24,459 nucleotides of DNA, taken from an uncultured Cellvibrio sp. GTDB taxonomy: Bacteria > Pseudomonadota > Gammaproteobacteria > Pseudomonadales > Cellvibrionaceae. Made by a program: the position numbers and the translations under genes. The notes beneath the pieces were generated by a model that had not been told where the DNA came from, did no database searches, and saw only the letters and a list, made by a program, of their open reading frames with translations. Positions 1 to 9,500 of the stretch are shown piece by piece. The stretch is from the NCBI GenBank assembly GCA_946886255.1, contig CAMPIG010000022.1, forward strand, positions 1 to 24,459, written 5' to 3'. Each line of letters opens with the position of its first letter. Position 1 is the stretch's first letter.

Positions 1-68
1 GCACTGCGCTGCGCTGGAGTCAATTTGGCAAAACGCTTTGCGATTTGAATTGCTGTGGTACTACTCAT
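1..68 (-). CDS. N-terminus of a further assembly-line protein, probably NRPS (partial, runs off left edge)
   Basis: An ATG at 66-68 on the minus strand overlaps the stop codon of the upstream NRPS gene in a TAATG arrangement, which suggests translational coupling. The 22 visible codons read MSST, then a stretch ending in AKLTPAQRS. The LTPxQR motif also occurs at the N-terminus of the preceding NRPS (SRLTPEQRAKLDARL) and is common in the helical leader before an NRPS condensation domain. I therefore infer a further NRPS that continues the assembly line. The upstream NRPS has no terminal thioesterase, which also requires a downstream partner. Too little sequence is present to assign domains. 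Confidence 0.6.
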   Translation of the reverse strand, partial: MSSTTAIQIAKRFAKLTPAQRS

Positions 69-3000
69 TAAACTGTCTCCAACGAATCAATAAAGGCGCC
101 GAGTTCCGCAAGCGTGTCAGTTGCAGGTTGCGCGCTCAGCTGTCCATCAATCATTACCGCCATACCGGCCAGCGCAGGGTTTTGAAAAACATCGCGCACG
201 GATAACCTGACTGAAAATTCAAATTGAACTCGTGAGACTACCTGGATGATTTGTAAGGAATGGCCGCCCAGTTCAAAAAAATTATCATGCCGGCCGGGCG
301 TGTCTATCCCCAGAACTGCTGACCAGATGTGCGCAAGACGCACTTCTGTTTCACCGACTGGTGTCTGGTGTTCATCGCTAGTCACCTGCAACTCAGGTAA
401 CGCGCGACGATCAATTTTTCCGTTTGCATTCAGTGGCAGATTATTCAGGATTACAAATTTTCCCGGCACCATGTAATCCGCCAATGATTGACGCAAACGA
501 TCGCGCAATACCATGCCATCCAGTTGCATATTTTCTTGCAACGAGAAATAAGCAACCAAAAGGTCTTTCCCTTGCAATTTTTTAATAACTACCGCCGCTT
601 CACGCACTTCCGGCTGCGCCAGGAGTTGCGTTTCAATTTCACCTGGTTCGATACGGAAACCACGCAGCTTTATCTGGGCATCTATACGGCCTATATATTC
701 AATTTGGCCATCGCGATTACATTTGACGAGATCGCCAGTGCGATATAAACGACCGCCTTGACCATCAAAAGGATCAGCAATAAATCGCTCTGCGCTCAAC
801 AACGGGCGGGAGACGTAACCGCGAGCAAGCACTGAAGATCCAATATAAAGTTCGCCAGGAACACCGACCGGAACTTTTTGCAAGGATGAGTCGAGAATAT
901 AAAGATGGGCTGTTGATACAGGAGTACCGATCGGAGGCAATTCAACACGCGGCATCGTGTTATTAATGGCATATTCGCTGACAACGTGGGTTTCAGTTGG
1001 GCCGTATTGATTCAGCAACTCACACTGGCTTTCCTGTTCCAGCCATTTAATCAACAAAGGTGTCAGCTTTAATTGTTCTCCGGCGGTAATCACCTGGCGT
1101 AATTGTGGCTGCCGGATACCGGAAGTTAATGCGAGATCTGCATATAGTTGTAATACAGAAAAAGGCAGGTAAATTCTTGCGACGTTGTGGTTTTTAACCA
1201 GCTCAAATAATGCAGCAAAATTATGTCGATCTTCATTGCCGGTTTGCACCAGCGTTGCACCGCATCCTAACCCCGTCATAATTTCCTGTATACCCACATC
1301 AAAACAGGGTGATGCAAATAGCAAAGTGTTGTAACGCTCAGGATAACGTTCCAGTTGCCACTCAACTAATTGTCCCAACACCCTGTGCGACATGGCAATG
1401 CCTTTGGGCTGACCGGTGGAACCGGAGGTGTAAAGGATGTAAGCCAAATTATCTACGTGTAAAGTGGCATTCGGATTTTCCGGCGTGGCGCTGGCCAAAT
1501 CCAGATCATTAAAGCGCAACAACTTTAGGGGAACAGCTGGGTTTTTATACATTCTTTCTGCAAGATCGTCCTGGGTGAGCAGCAATTCAATCCCACTATT
1601 TTCCACCATGTACTGCAATCTATTGGCGGGATATTCGGGATCCAGAGGCACATAGACTCCACCGGCTTTCAATATCGCCAGCAGGCTGATTATCGTTTTT
1701 TCGCTACGCGTCAGCATGACGCCAACGCGAACCTCAGGTCCAACACCTGCATCCATCAACAAGCGGGCTAAACAATTTGCACGTGAATTGATTTCACCAT
1801 AGGAGTAATGTTGTTGTGCAAATACTACTGCCGTTGCAGCGGGATTGCGCACCACCTGTACTTCAAACAAATGGTGGGCAAATGTATTGCCGCTTCCTCG
1901 CCATTCACTGGCGCTCGCCCGGGCAACGATGGCTTTTTCGTCACTCGCCATCAGGGCGATATTGCCCAATAAGGATTGCGGAGTTTCCACCAGCGAATTC
2001 AATAGATGCAGATACGTATTTGTTAATCCATTGATCCATTCCGGGCTGAATAATTCTTCTGCGTAACTAATAGCAATGCTTACACTACCATCGGGCCATT
2101 CAACGGAATCCACCATGAGTTCAAACAGGGCGGATTTTTCACTGGCGTTATAAAGCTCCATAGCCAGATTGGGCAAGTGCGCCAGCGCCTGATGACTTTT
2201 TCGCTGATGATTAAACATCACCTGGAATAACGGGCTGTGCGTAAGCGTTCGCTCGGGCTGTAGCGCTTCGACCAATTGATCAAAAGGTAAATCCTGATGA
2301 TCTTGCGCTGCAGCTATTACATTTTTTACGTGCGCGAATAGCTGAGCAAGGCTCATACGGTTATCAAGCATTGCGCGCAATACCTGGGTATTTACAAAAA
2401 AACCTACAATGCCTTCCGTCTGTGGTAGATGCCGGTTAGCGATAGGAACTCCTACCCGCACATCATCAACACCCGTGTATTTATTCAGCAACGCATAAAA
2501 AGCGGCAAGTAACCACACAAATAATGTTGCGCCTTCTGTTTCACTTTGTTGGCGAATTTTTCCCACCAAAGCTTGAGGCAATAACAGACGCCGGCTTTTC
2601 GCCCTATAGCGTCCGTCCGCACGACGCGGATAATCCGTTGGCAATTGCAACACCGTGTGGTCATAACCCAGGTGATGTTTCCAGTAATCCAGTTGCCGGG
2701 TTTTCTCCTCTGCACTCAACCAGTCTCGTTGCCACACGGCATAATCAATATAGTGAATCGGCAATACAGGCAACCCGGCATCTTCACCGGAAATCTCTGC
2801 GCGGTACAACAATGCGAACTCATCAATTAACACTTGCATCGACCAGCCATCAGAAATGATGTGGTGCATAACAACTACCAATACATAATCGTCAGCAGCT
2901 TGCTGGATTAATCCCACCCGCAATAACGGCCCCTGTTCCAGATCGAAAGGCGTTTGTTGCAAGCGGGCTATTTCAGTTTGCGTCAGCACGTCATGCCCGT

Positions 3001-6000
3001 TGCGGCTGACAATAGTCATTGCATCAATATCTTCGAATGCGATATCTGCTTCATCCACAACAATCTGTTCGACCAGCCCATGAGCATCTGAACGAAATAA
3101 TGTGCGCAATGACTCGTGGCGTGCTGCCAGTGCAACAAAACTGCTTTTGAGTGCAGTCACATTCAGCTGGCCTTTTAAATGCAAGGCACCGCTAATATGA
3201 TAAGCCGAACTCTGCGGATCCAATTGCCACAAAAACCATTGACGGGATTGTGCATACGAAAGCGGCAAGGATTGTTTTCGTTGCGCTTCAGTCAGTACTG
3301 GAATGCTAACAACCTTATGCTCACTTTCTGGCTTCGCGATCACCTGCGCCGCGCTCATTAGCGAAGGCTGTTCAAACAATTGCTTGGGCGCAAGCTTCAA
3401 ACCGCGCTTGCGTACGCGTGCAACCACTTTCAAACTCAGAATCGAATCACCACCCAATGCAAAGAAGTTGTCATGCCGACCTACCTGATCAACACCTAAT
3501 ACCTCACACCAGATCTCTGCGAGTATCTCTTCTGTTTCACCTTGCGGCGCGATGTAATTTTTTAGTTCCTGTTGTTCAGGGTCAGGCAACGATTTGCGAT
3601 CCAGTTTGCCATTGGCAGTTAACGGCAATGATTCCAACAATTGAATCGCATCAGGCACCATGTAATCCGGCAATGTATGATGCAGTGCATCGTGCAATTG
3701 CTTTGCAGTGATTACAGCATCAGGTTGTGCTACGACATAACCATAGAGTTTTGCCTGACCATCGCTATTTTCACGCGCAATCGCTTCCGCTTGTGCAACA
3801 CCGGATAGCGCTCTTAGCGCTTGCGCAATTTCACACAATTCCACTCGATAACCACGTACTTTTATTTGATCATCGACACGTCCCAGAAATTCGAGGCTGT
3901 TATCACCAAGCATCCTGACCCGATCACCCGTGCGGTACAGTCGCTCTCCATTATCGAACGGATTGGCAATAAAACGTTCTGCCGTTTGACTGGCCCGAGA
4001 CTGATAACCACAGGCAAGCTGCTGGCCACCCACATACAGCTCACCGGCAACGCCCAGCGGTACCGGATTTAATTCCGCATCCAATACATACACCTGATTG
4101 TTAGCGAGAGGTTGGCCAATAGGTAAACCGCTGGCGTTGGCCTGGGCTTCATATGCTTCCTGTGTCAACACACCTACGGCGGTTTCTGTAGGACCATAGT
4201 GATTAAGTACCCGACAAGCTGGCTTCAATGCATTGATCTGTTTTAGCAACGACCAACGCGTCGTTTCACCGCCGACGATCAAACACGTCTCCGGCAACAC
4301 CTGCTCGGGGTGGGCAGCATTAAGTAATGCTTGTAAATGGCTTGGGACAATTTTCAGCACATCAATTCGGTGTCGATGCATGTAGGTAGCAAAGGCATCT
4401 GGATCAAATGCACACTCGGGTGAAATTAAATGCAGGGTCCGGCCGGAACACAGGGCACCGAATAACACGGTATTGCCCAGATCAGCGGCAACCGTCGATA
4501 CCATCGCCATGCTTTGCACGCTGTCGGGTAGCGAAAGGCGCGTCAGTAACGCCTGTACATAGTTCGCCAACGCGCCGTGATTCACCACGACACCTTTGGG
4601 TTTGCCAGTAGAACCGGAGGTGTAAATCACATAAGCTGCTTGCTGCGGATGAATGGCAACGTCAGGTAATTCAGACGTAGTACCGGAGAATACTTCATCA
4701 TTTAACAGCAACACCGGTACATTGGGATTCCATTCCATAGATTCTGTGCTGAGCAATAACGCAGCGTTACTGTCTTCAATCTGGTATGCCAGGCGATCCG
4801 CTGGCAATGCCGGGTCCAGTGGTACATAGGTGCCCCCGGCTTTGAGCACTGCAACCACCGCAACGACAAATTCAATACGGCGTTCTGCATGAATGGCTAC
4901 GCGGGTTTCGGCAACCACACCGGATTTGACTAACTGTGCTGCAAGCTGGGTTGAGTAGTTATCCAGCTCTGCGTAAGTGAGGGATTTTCTGCTATCTTGT
5001 ATCGCCACTCTTGTCGCTTGTGTGAAAAAAACCTTTTTCCATGAATCAACAACAGAGTTAAATAACGCAGCAGTTTTATGCCCCACAAGGCGCGACGAGC
5101 TATTGGGAAACTCAAACAATGCCAAAGGCAAATCAGGTGTGTGAATAAATTGTCTGGCTGCTTCCTGTAGTGTGTTGGCGAAATCCGTAATAGTGTGAAC
5201 AGCTAACAAATCAGCCGTATAGATAAGCACGCACTCAATGTGTTGGGTGCGATCGGTGAAATCCAGGCTCAAATCAAAATGTGCTCGTTCAGTAGCAATA
5301 AATTCGATATCAATATCAAGGCCGGCAAGGGTTCGGTGGGTTGCCAGATTATCCTGCTGAGTACATTTCACCTGGAATAATGGATGCACTCCCGCTATAC
5401 GCTCAGGCTGCAATGCATCCACTACCACATCAAAAGGCAATTCCTGATGGGATTGTGCATCTATCAGGGTATCGCGCACGTGCGTTAACAATGTTGCAAA
5501 CGAATCACTGGCATTAATCTGTGTCCGGAGCACCAATAGATTCAATAGATACCCTACTACACCGCGAGTCTCTTCTTGCTGGCGGTTGGCAACCGGTGCA
5601 CCCACGCGAATATCGCTCTGGCCACTAAAACGATACAGCGTAAATTTCAACAAGGCTAACACAACCATATACAGCGAAACGCCTTGCGCCCTGGCAAATT
5701 CACGCAAGTCATCGCTGAGTGTTGGGGATAATGAAAAAGCATAACGCGCTTCATGTCGGTGTTGGTTAGACTCACGCGAATTCACCAGTGGCAGTGTTAT
5801 GGGCTCATGTTCACCGTGCAGTGCGCGCATCCAATAATCGAGTTGACGCTGGCGCGCACTCGAATCGAACCATTCCTTTTGCCACACAACATAGTCAGAA
5901 AATTGAATCGGTAATGCCGGCAGTGAGTGTTCCTGTCTTGCATGAAAACTTTCGTATAATGCAAACAGTTCGTTAATCAGGATGGCGATCGACCAACCGT

Positions 6001-6562
6001 CACCGGCAATGTGATGGAGACAAAGTCCCAGACAATATTCATGTGCAGCGGTTTGAAATAAAACGGCGCGGAAGGGTATGTCGGCGTGCAAGTTAAACGG
6101 ATGTTGCGCAAAATCTTTGAGGTGGTCGACAAGGGTCTGTTGTTCGGCATTATTGGCGAAATCGCGCAAATCCAGAATACGGAAGCTCAATGAACTTTCA
6201 ATTCCAGCATCGGGCAACACACATTGTCGCGCCTCATCTTCTTCGTGTTCCTGAATCACTGTCCTTAAGGTTTCATGCCTCGTCACCAGTGCTCTAAGGC
6301 TGGACTCCAGCGCCGGAATATCTAACTGCCCCTTGAGATAAAGCGCGCCCGGCATATTGTAGGCAGGGCTTTCCGGGTCCAGTTTCCAGGTGAGCCAGAG
6401 GCCTCGCTGGGACGGCGACAAGGGAATATCCTGCTTCAGATGGCGACGGGGAATTGTTGTTGTCGCGGTGTGCGGCTGAGCTTTCAGTCTTGCATCAAGT
6501 TTTGCACGTTGTTCAGGGGTCAGCCTGGAACGACGCGCATCCAGATCTTTTGTATCGGACAT
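68..6562 (-). CDS. Nonribosomal peptide synthetase, C-A-PCP-C-A-PCP (predicted Asp, then Pro-like)
   Basis: A 2164-residue bimodular NRPS with a leader (1-44) containing LTPEQR. Condensation domain 1 (about 45-485) has an intact HHIAGDG at 183-189; it should join the PKS-derived acyl chain to the first amino acid. Adenylation domain 1 (about 510-990) has YTSGSTGKPKG at 647 and NHYGPTET at 787; aligned by eye to GrsA, its code is DLTKIGHVGK, close to published Asp codes (DLTKVGHIGK). PCP1 carries GGDS, Ser1040. Condensation domain 2 (about 1098-1540) has HHIISDG at 1233-1239. Adenylation domain 2 (about 1555-2060) reads DVQYIAQVVK, nearest to Pro codes (DVQ[LYF]IAHVxK). PCP2 carries GGHS, Ser2102. 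There is no epimerase or thioesterase domain. The usual Gly of core A8 in domain 1 is Cys (VELCEI, about 907-912). The gene starts 10 bases after the PKS stop and its TAA overlaps the next ATG. Confidence 0.95.
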   Translation of the reverse strand: MSDTKDLDARRSRLTPEQRAKLDARLKAQPHTATTTIPRRHLKQDIPLSPSQRGLWLTWKLDPESPAYNMPGALYLKGQLDIPALESSLRALVTRHETLRTVIQEHEEDEARQCVLPDAGIESSLSFRILDLRDFANNAEQQTLVDHLKDFAQHPFNLHADIPFRAVLFQTAAHEYCLGLCLHHIAGDGWSIAILINELFALYESFHARQEHSLPALPIQFSDYVVWQKEWFDSSARQRQLDYWMRALHGEHEPITLPLVNSRESNQHRHEARYAFSLSPTLSDDLREFARAQGVSLYMVVLALLKFTLYRFSGQSDIRVGAPVANRQQEETRGVVGYLLNLLVLRTQINASDSFATLLTHVRDTLIDAQSHQELPFDVVVDALQPERIAGVHPLFQVKCTQQDNLATHRTLAGLDIDIEFIATERAHFDLSLDFTDRTQHIECVLIYTADLLAVHTITDFANTLQEAARQFIHTPDLPLALFEFPNSSSRLVGHKTAALFNSVVDSWKKVFFTQATRVAIQDSRKSLTYAELDNYSTQLAAQLVKSGVVAETRVAIHAERRIEFVVAVVAVLKAGGTYVPLDPALPADRLAYQIEDSNAALLLSTESMEWNPNVPVLLLNDEVFSGTTSELPDVAIHPQQAAYVIYTSGSTGKPKGVVVNHGALANYVQALLTRLSLPDSVQSMAMVSTVAADLGNTVLFGALCSGRTLHLISPECAFDPDAFATYMHRHRIDVLKIVPSHLQALLNAAHPEQVLPETCLIVGGETTRWSLLKQINALKPACRVLNHYGPTETAVGVLTQEAYEAQANASGLPIGQPLANNQVYVLDAELNPVPLGVAGELYVGGQQLACGYQSRASQTAERFIANPFDNGERLYRTGDRVRMLGDNSLEFLGRVDDQIKVRGYRVELCEIAQALRALSGVAQAEAIARENSDGQAKLYGYVVAQPDAVITAKQLHDALHHTLPDYMVPDAIQLLESLPLTANGKLDRKSLPDPEQQELKNYIAPQGETEEILAEIWCEVLGVDQVGRHDNFFALGGDSILSLKVVARVRKRGLKLAPKQLFEQPSLMSAAQVIAKPESEHKVVSIPVLTEAQRKQSLPLSYAQSRQWFLWQLDPQSSAYHISGALHLKGQLNVTALKSSFVALAARHESLRTLFRSDAHGLVEQIVVDEADIAFEDIDAMTIVSRNGHDVLTQTEIARLQQTPFDLEQGPLLRVGLIQQAADDYVLVVVMHHIISDGWSMQVLIDEFALLYRAEISGEDAGLPVLPIHYIDYAVWQRDWLSAEEKTRQLDYWKHHLGYDHTVLQLPTDYPRRADGRYRAKSRRLLLPQALVGKIRQQSETEGATLFVWLLAAFYALLNKYTGVDDVRVGVPIANRHLPQTEGIVGFFVNTQVLRAMLDNRMSLAQLFAHVKNVIAAAQDHQDLPFDQLVEALQPERTLTHSPLFQVMFNHQRKSHQALAHLPNLAMELYNASEKSALFELMVDSVEWPDGSVSIAISYAEELFSPEWINGLTNTYLHLLNSLVETPQSLLGNIALMASDEKAIVARASASEWRGSGNTFAHHLFEVQVVRNPAATAVVFAQQHYSYGEINSRANCLARLLMDAGVGPEVRVGVMLTRSEKTIISLLAILKAGGVYVPLDPEYPANRLQYMVENSGIELLLTQDDLAERMYKNPAVPLKLLRFNDLDLASATPENPNATLHVDNLAYILYTSGSTGQPKGIAMSHRVLGQLVEWQLERYPERYNTLLFASPCFDVGIQEIMTGLGCGATLVQTGNEDRHNFAALFELVKNHNVARIYLPFSVLQLYADLALTSGIRQPQLRQVITAGEQLKLTPLLIKWLEQESQCELLNQYGPTETHVVSEYAINNTMPRVELPPIGTPVSTAHLYILDSSLQKVPVGVPGELYIGSSVLARGYVSRPLLSAERFIADPFDGQGGRLYRTGDLVKCNRDGQIEYIGRIDAQIKLRGFRIEPGEIETQLLAQPEVREAAVVIKKLQGKDLLVAYFSLQENMQLDGMVLRDRLRQSLADYMVPGKFVILNNLPLNANGKIDRRALPELQVTSDEHQTPVGETEVRLAHIWSAVLGIDTPGRHDNFFELGGHSLQIIQVVSRVQFEFSVRLSVRDVFQNPALAGMAVMIDGQLSAQPATDTLAELGAFIDSLETV

Positions 6563-6572
6563 AAATGAATTC

Positions 6573-9500
6573 TCACACTGTATCAGGCACTGGCTCTACT
6601 TCGCTATTTTCGATTTCTTCAATCAAACGAATTTCGATTAACTCCGACAATCGCGCAATTGTTGGTGTTTTAAAAATATCACCGGGGTGAATATCAACAC
6701 CGTAAGCAGCGCGTACCTTTGCCAGTAATTGAACGGCTAACAGTGAATCGCCACCTAACTCAAACAGGTTATCCACCACACCAATCGGTGAGATGCCGAG
6801 AAAATCACTCCATAATTCCGTTAAGTGCAATTCCAACTCGTTTTCAGGTGCGACATAAAGCGTTGCTATAGCGGGTCGATTTTTCCTCGCAGATTTCATC
6901 TGCGGTTCTGTTAACAGACGATCGACCAAGGCATTTGTTTGCTGAAACTGCTGCGCCAGTTCAATGCTGGAAACCGCGAGTTGCGGTGCGTCTGCGCATG
7001 CGAGCAAATGCTCAAACAATTGCTCACCTTGCCCGGGTGAAATACCCATCGCTGCAGACAGGTTTTGTTCAGCCGCCATGCCAACACCACACCAGGTATC
7101 CCAATTGACGGAGATGACCTGCGAATGTTTATGCTCATGGGCAAGCGCATCGAGAAAACAATTCGCCGCACAGTAATCCACCTGCCCAAACGTGGGTACC
7201 AGCGCAGTGAGAGAGGAACACAGCAACAAAAAATCCGGTTGTTTATCGGCAAATGCATCAACCAGATTGCGCGCACCGCGCACTTTGGCAGCCAGAATAG
7301 AATCGGCACGCTCAGGCGTTTTATTGGCAATGACACCACCGCCCGCCATACCGGCAGCGTGAATAACGCCATTGATTGCACCGAAGTGTTGCTCTGCCTG
7401 GTCGATCGCACGCTGTAACTGCACAGGGTCAGCCACATCCGCTTGCACCATCAATAACTCACCGCCACTGGCTTCCAATTCCAGCAGACTGCTTAGCGTT
7501 GCTTTAAGGGCAGGAGTCAGCGTGTTGTTAGTGAGCCGTTGCGACCAGGTGGTGCGCGAGGGTAATTCTGTTCGACTCGCCAACACCAACCGGGCGCGCC
7601 AATGTCGGACGAGATAATTGGCAAGGGTCAGACCAATACCACCGATACCGCCAGTAATCAGATAAGTGCCCTGCTCGCGCAAACGCTGTGTTGACAGCCA
7701 ATGATGGGGAAGTTGGGAATAGGTTTTTATCCAGCGATGCGAACCGCGCACAGCCACCGGCGATTCTTCTGCCGGATATTCCATTTCAGCCAACAGTTGT
7801 CGCACTAGTTGATCGCTCCGCTGTTCCATATCCCGGTCAGCGATATCAATTACCCGGCAACGCAAGTGCGGGTATTCCTGCGGAGCAACTTTGCAGGGGC
7901 CATATAGGGTCGCCTTTTCTGCACAGACCACTTCATTACCAGTGACATCTTCCAGATGATTGGTGATAACTGTTAGTGTGATTCCCTGCGGATGGTCGCT
8001 ATGTCCTGTGGCATCCAACGCCTGGATTAGCGTAAGCAAGCTGTAGAAACTGCGTGTCACCATTTCCGCTGGCTGAGTCATATCGCGACCGGAACCAATA
8101 CTCCAGCAATGGCAAATATGGGTCAGGCCCCCTACCGGAATAGATTTCAGCAGTTGCTCAAGATCTTCCCGCGCATCGGGGCGAACGCAATAGCGGTTTT
8201 CTGCCAGGTGTTCAAATCCCTGCCCGGATTCAATCCATACCGGCGCACAGCCTTCCGTCAATAAAAGTGAATACAACTTCGCGCTGATCTGATCCTGACT
8301 ACCCAACACCAAAACCTGTTTCATCGGGAATGCTGATGTTTTGGATAAAGCAGTAATGGGTTTGGCGCGCGACCACACGGGAGCGTAAAACCAATCGGAT
8401 AATTCGCCTCGGGTAGACGACACCGTATTTTCAGTAGCCGGATTTGATGACGACAGCCGAGATGTTATCGATGCAGTTACCGATGGGAGTTTTGATTGAA
8501 CATTTGCTGGCTGCGCCCAATAGGATTGACGCTCGAACGGATAAGTCGGCAATGGCACACGACGACCACGCCCCAGGTTGAAAAATGCCGTGTAATCCAG
8601 CGCAACCCCGACCGTCCACAAACGGGCAACACACAGGGCAGGCTGATCCGCATTGTGTTCGTGACGATTCGGATGGCACTGTGAAGCCAGCACCAAACGA
8701 TTTGCATCCAATGCCGGATGACGGCGCGCCAGAGTGCTCAGGGTTTCTCCCGGCCCCACTTCCAGAATCACCTGCCCAGCGTTAGCCAGCAAGGTGCCCA
8801 GTCCCTCATGGAAACGCACGGTCTGGCGCAGATGCTGGACCCAATACTCCACCGAGCAAGCTTGTGCTGCGGTAATCCACTGCCCGCTTACATTGGAGAC
8901 AAACGGAATTTGCGGCTTATTCAGGGTGACTTTTTCCAGTATCCGCCGGAAGTCATCCAATACTGGCTCAACCAATGACGAGTGAAATGCGTGGGAGACT
9001 TGTAAACGCTGGGTAGTAATACCGCGTTGTGTTAGCGCGGCTTCAGCCTGTGCGATGGAAGAGTTGGTGCCCGACAACACACACAATTTTTCTCCATTCA
9101 CTGCCGCCAGGTCGCACACATGCCTGACATCAGCTGACAATTCTGCCTCGCTGGTGTGCACGGCCAGCATGGCGGCAGCTTCGGTGGATTGCATCAACTG
9201 TGCACGGCGCGCAATCAGATGGAGAGCATCATCCAGCTGGAAAACACCGGCCACACAAGCCGCCACATATTCCCCGATGCTGTGGCCGAGCATGGCTTCC
9301 GGTTGCACACCCCAGGCCATCCACTGTTGCGCCATGGCATATTCAACCGCAAAGAGCACTGGCTGGGTCAGCGCAGTCTGGCGCAATTGGGCCGCCGCAT
9401 CCGTGTGCGTGATGTCGTCCGGATAAACCAGCTCACGCAGGTCCACTCCCAACAGCGGCATTAACGTCGCGCAACAGTCATCCATGATTGTGCGAAATAC

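Noticed and set aside
68..6562. Epimerase or thioesterase domain in the NRPS
   Set aside because: Residue counts between core motifs leave room only for two C-A-PCP modules, and no epimerase or GxSxG thioesterase motif follows either PCP.
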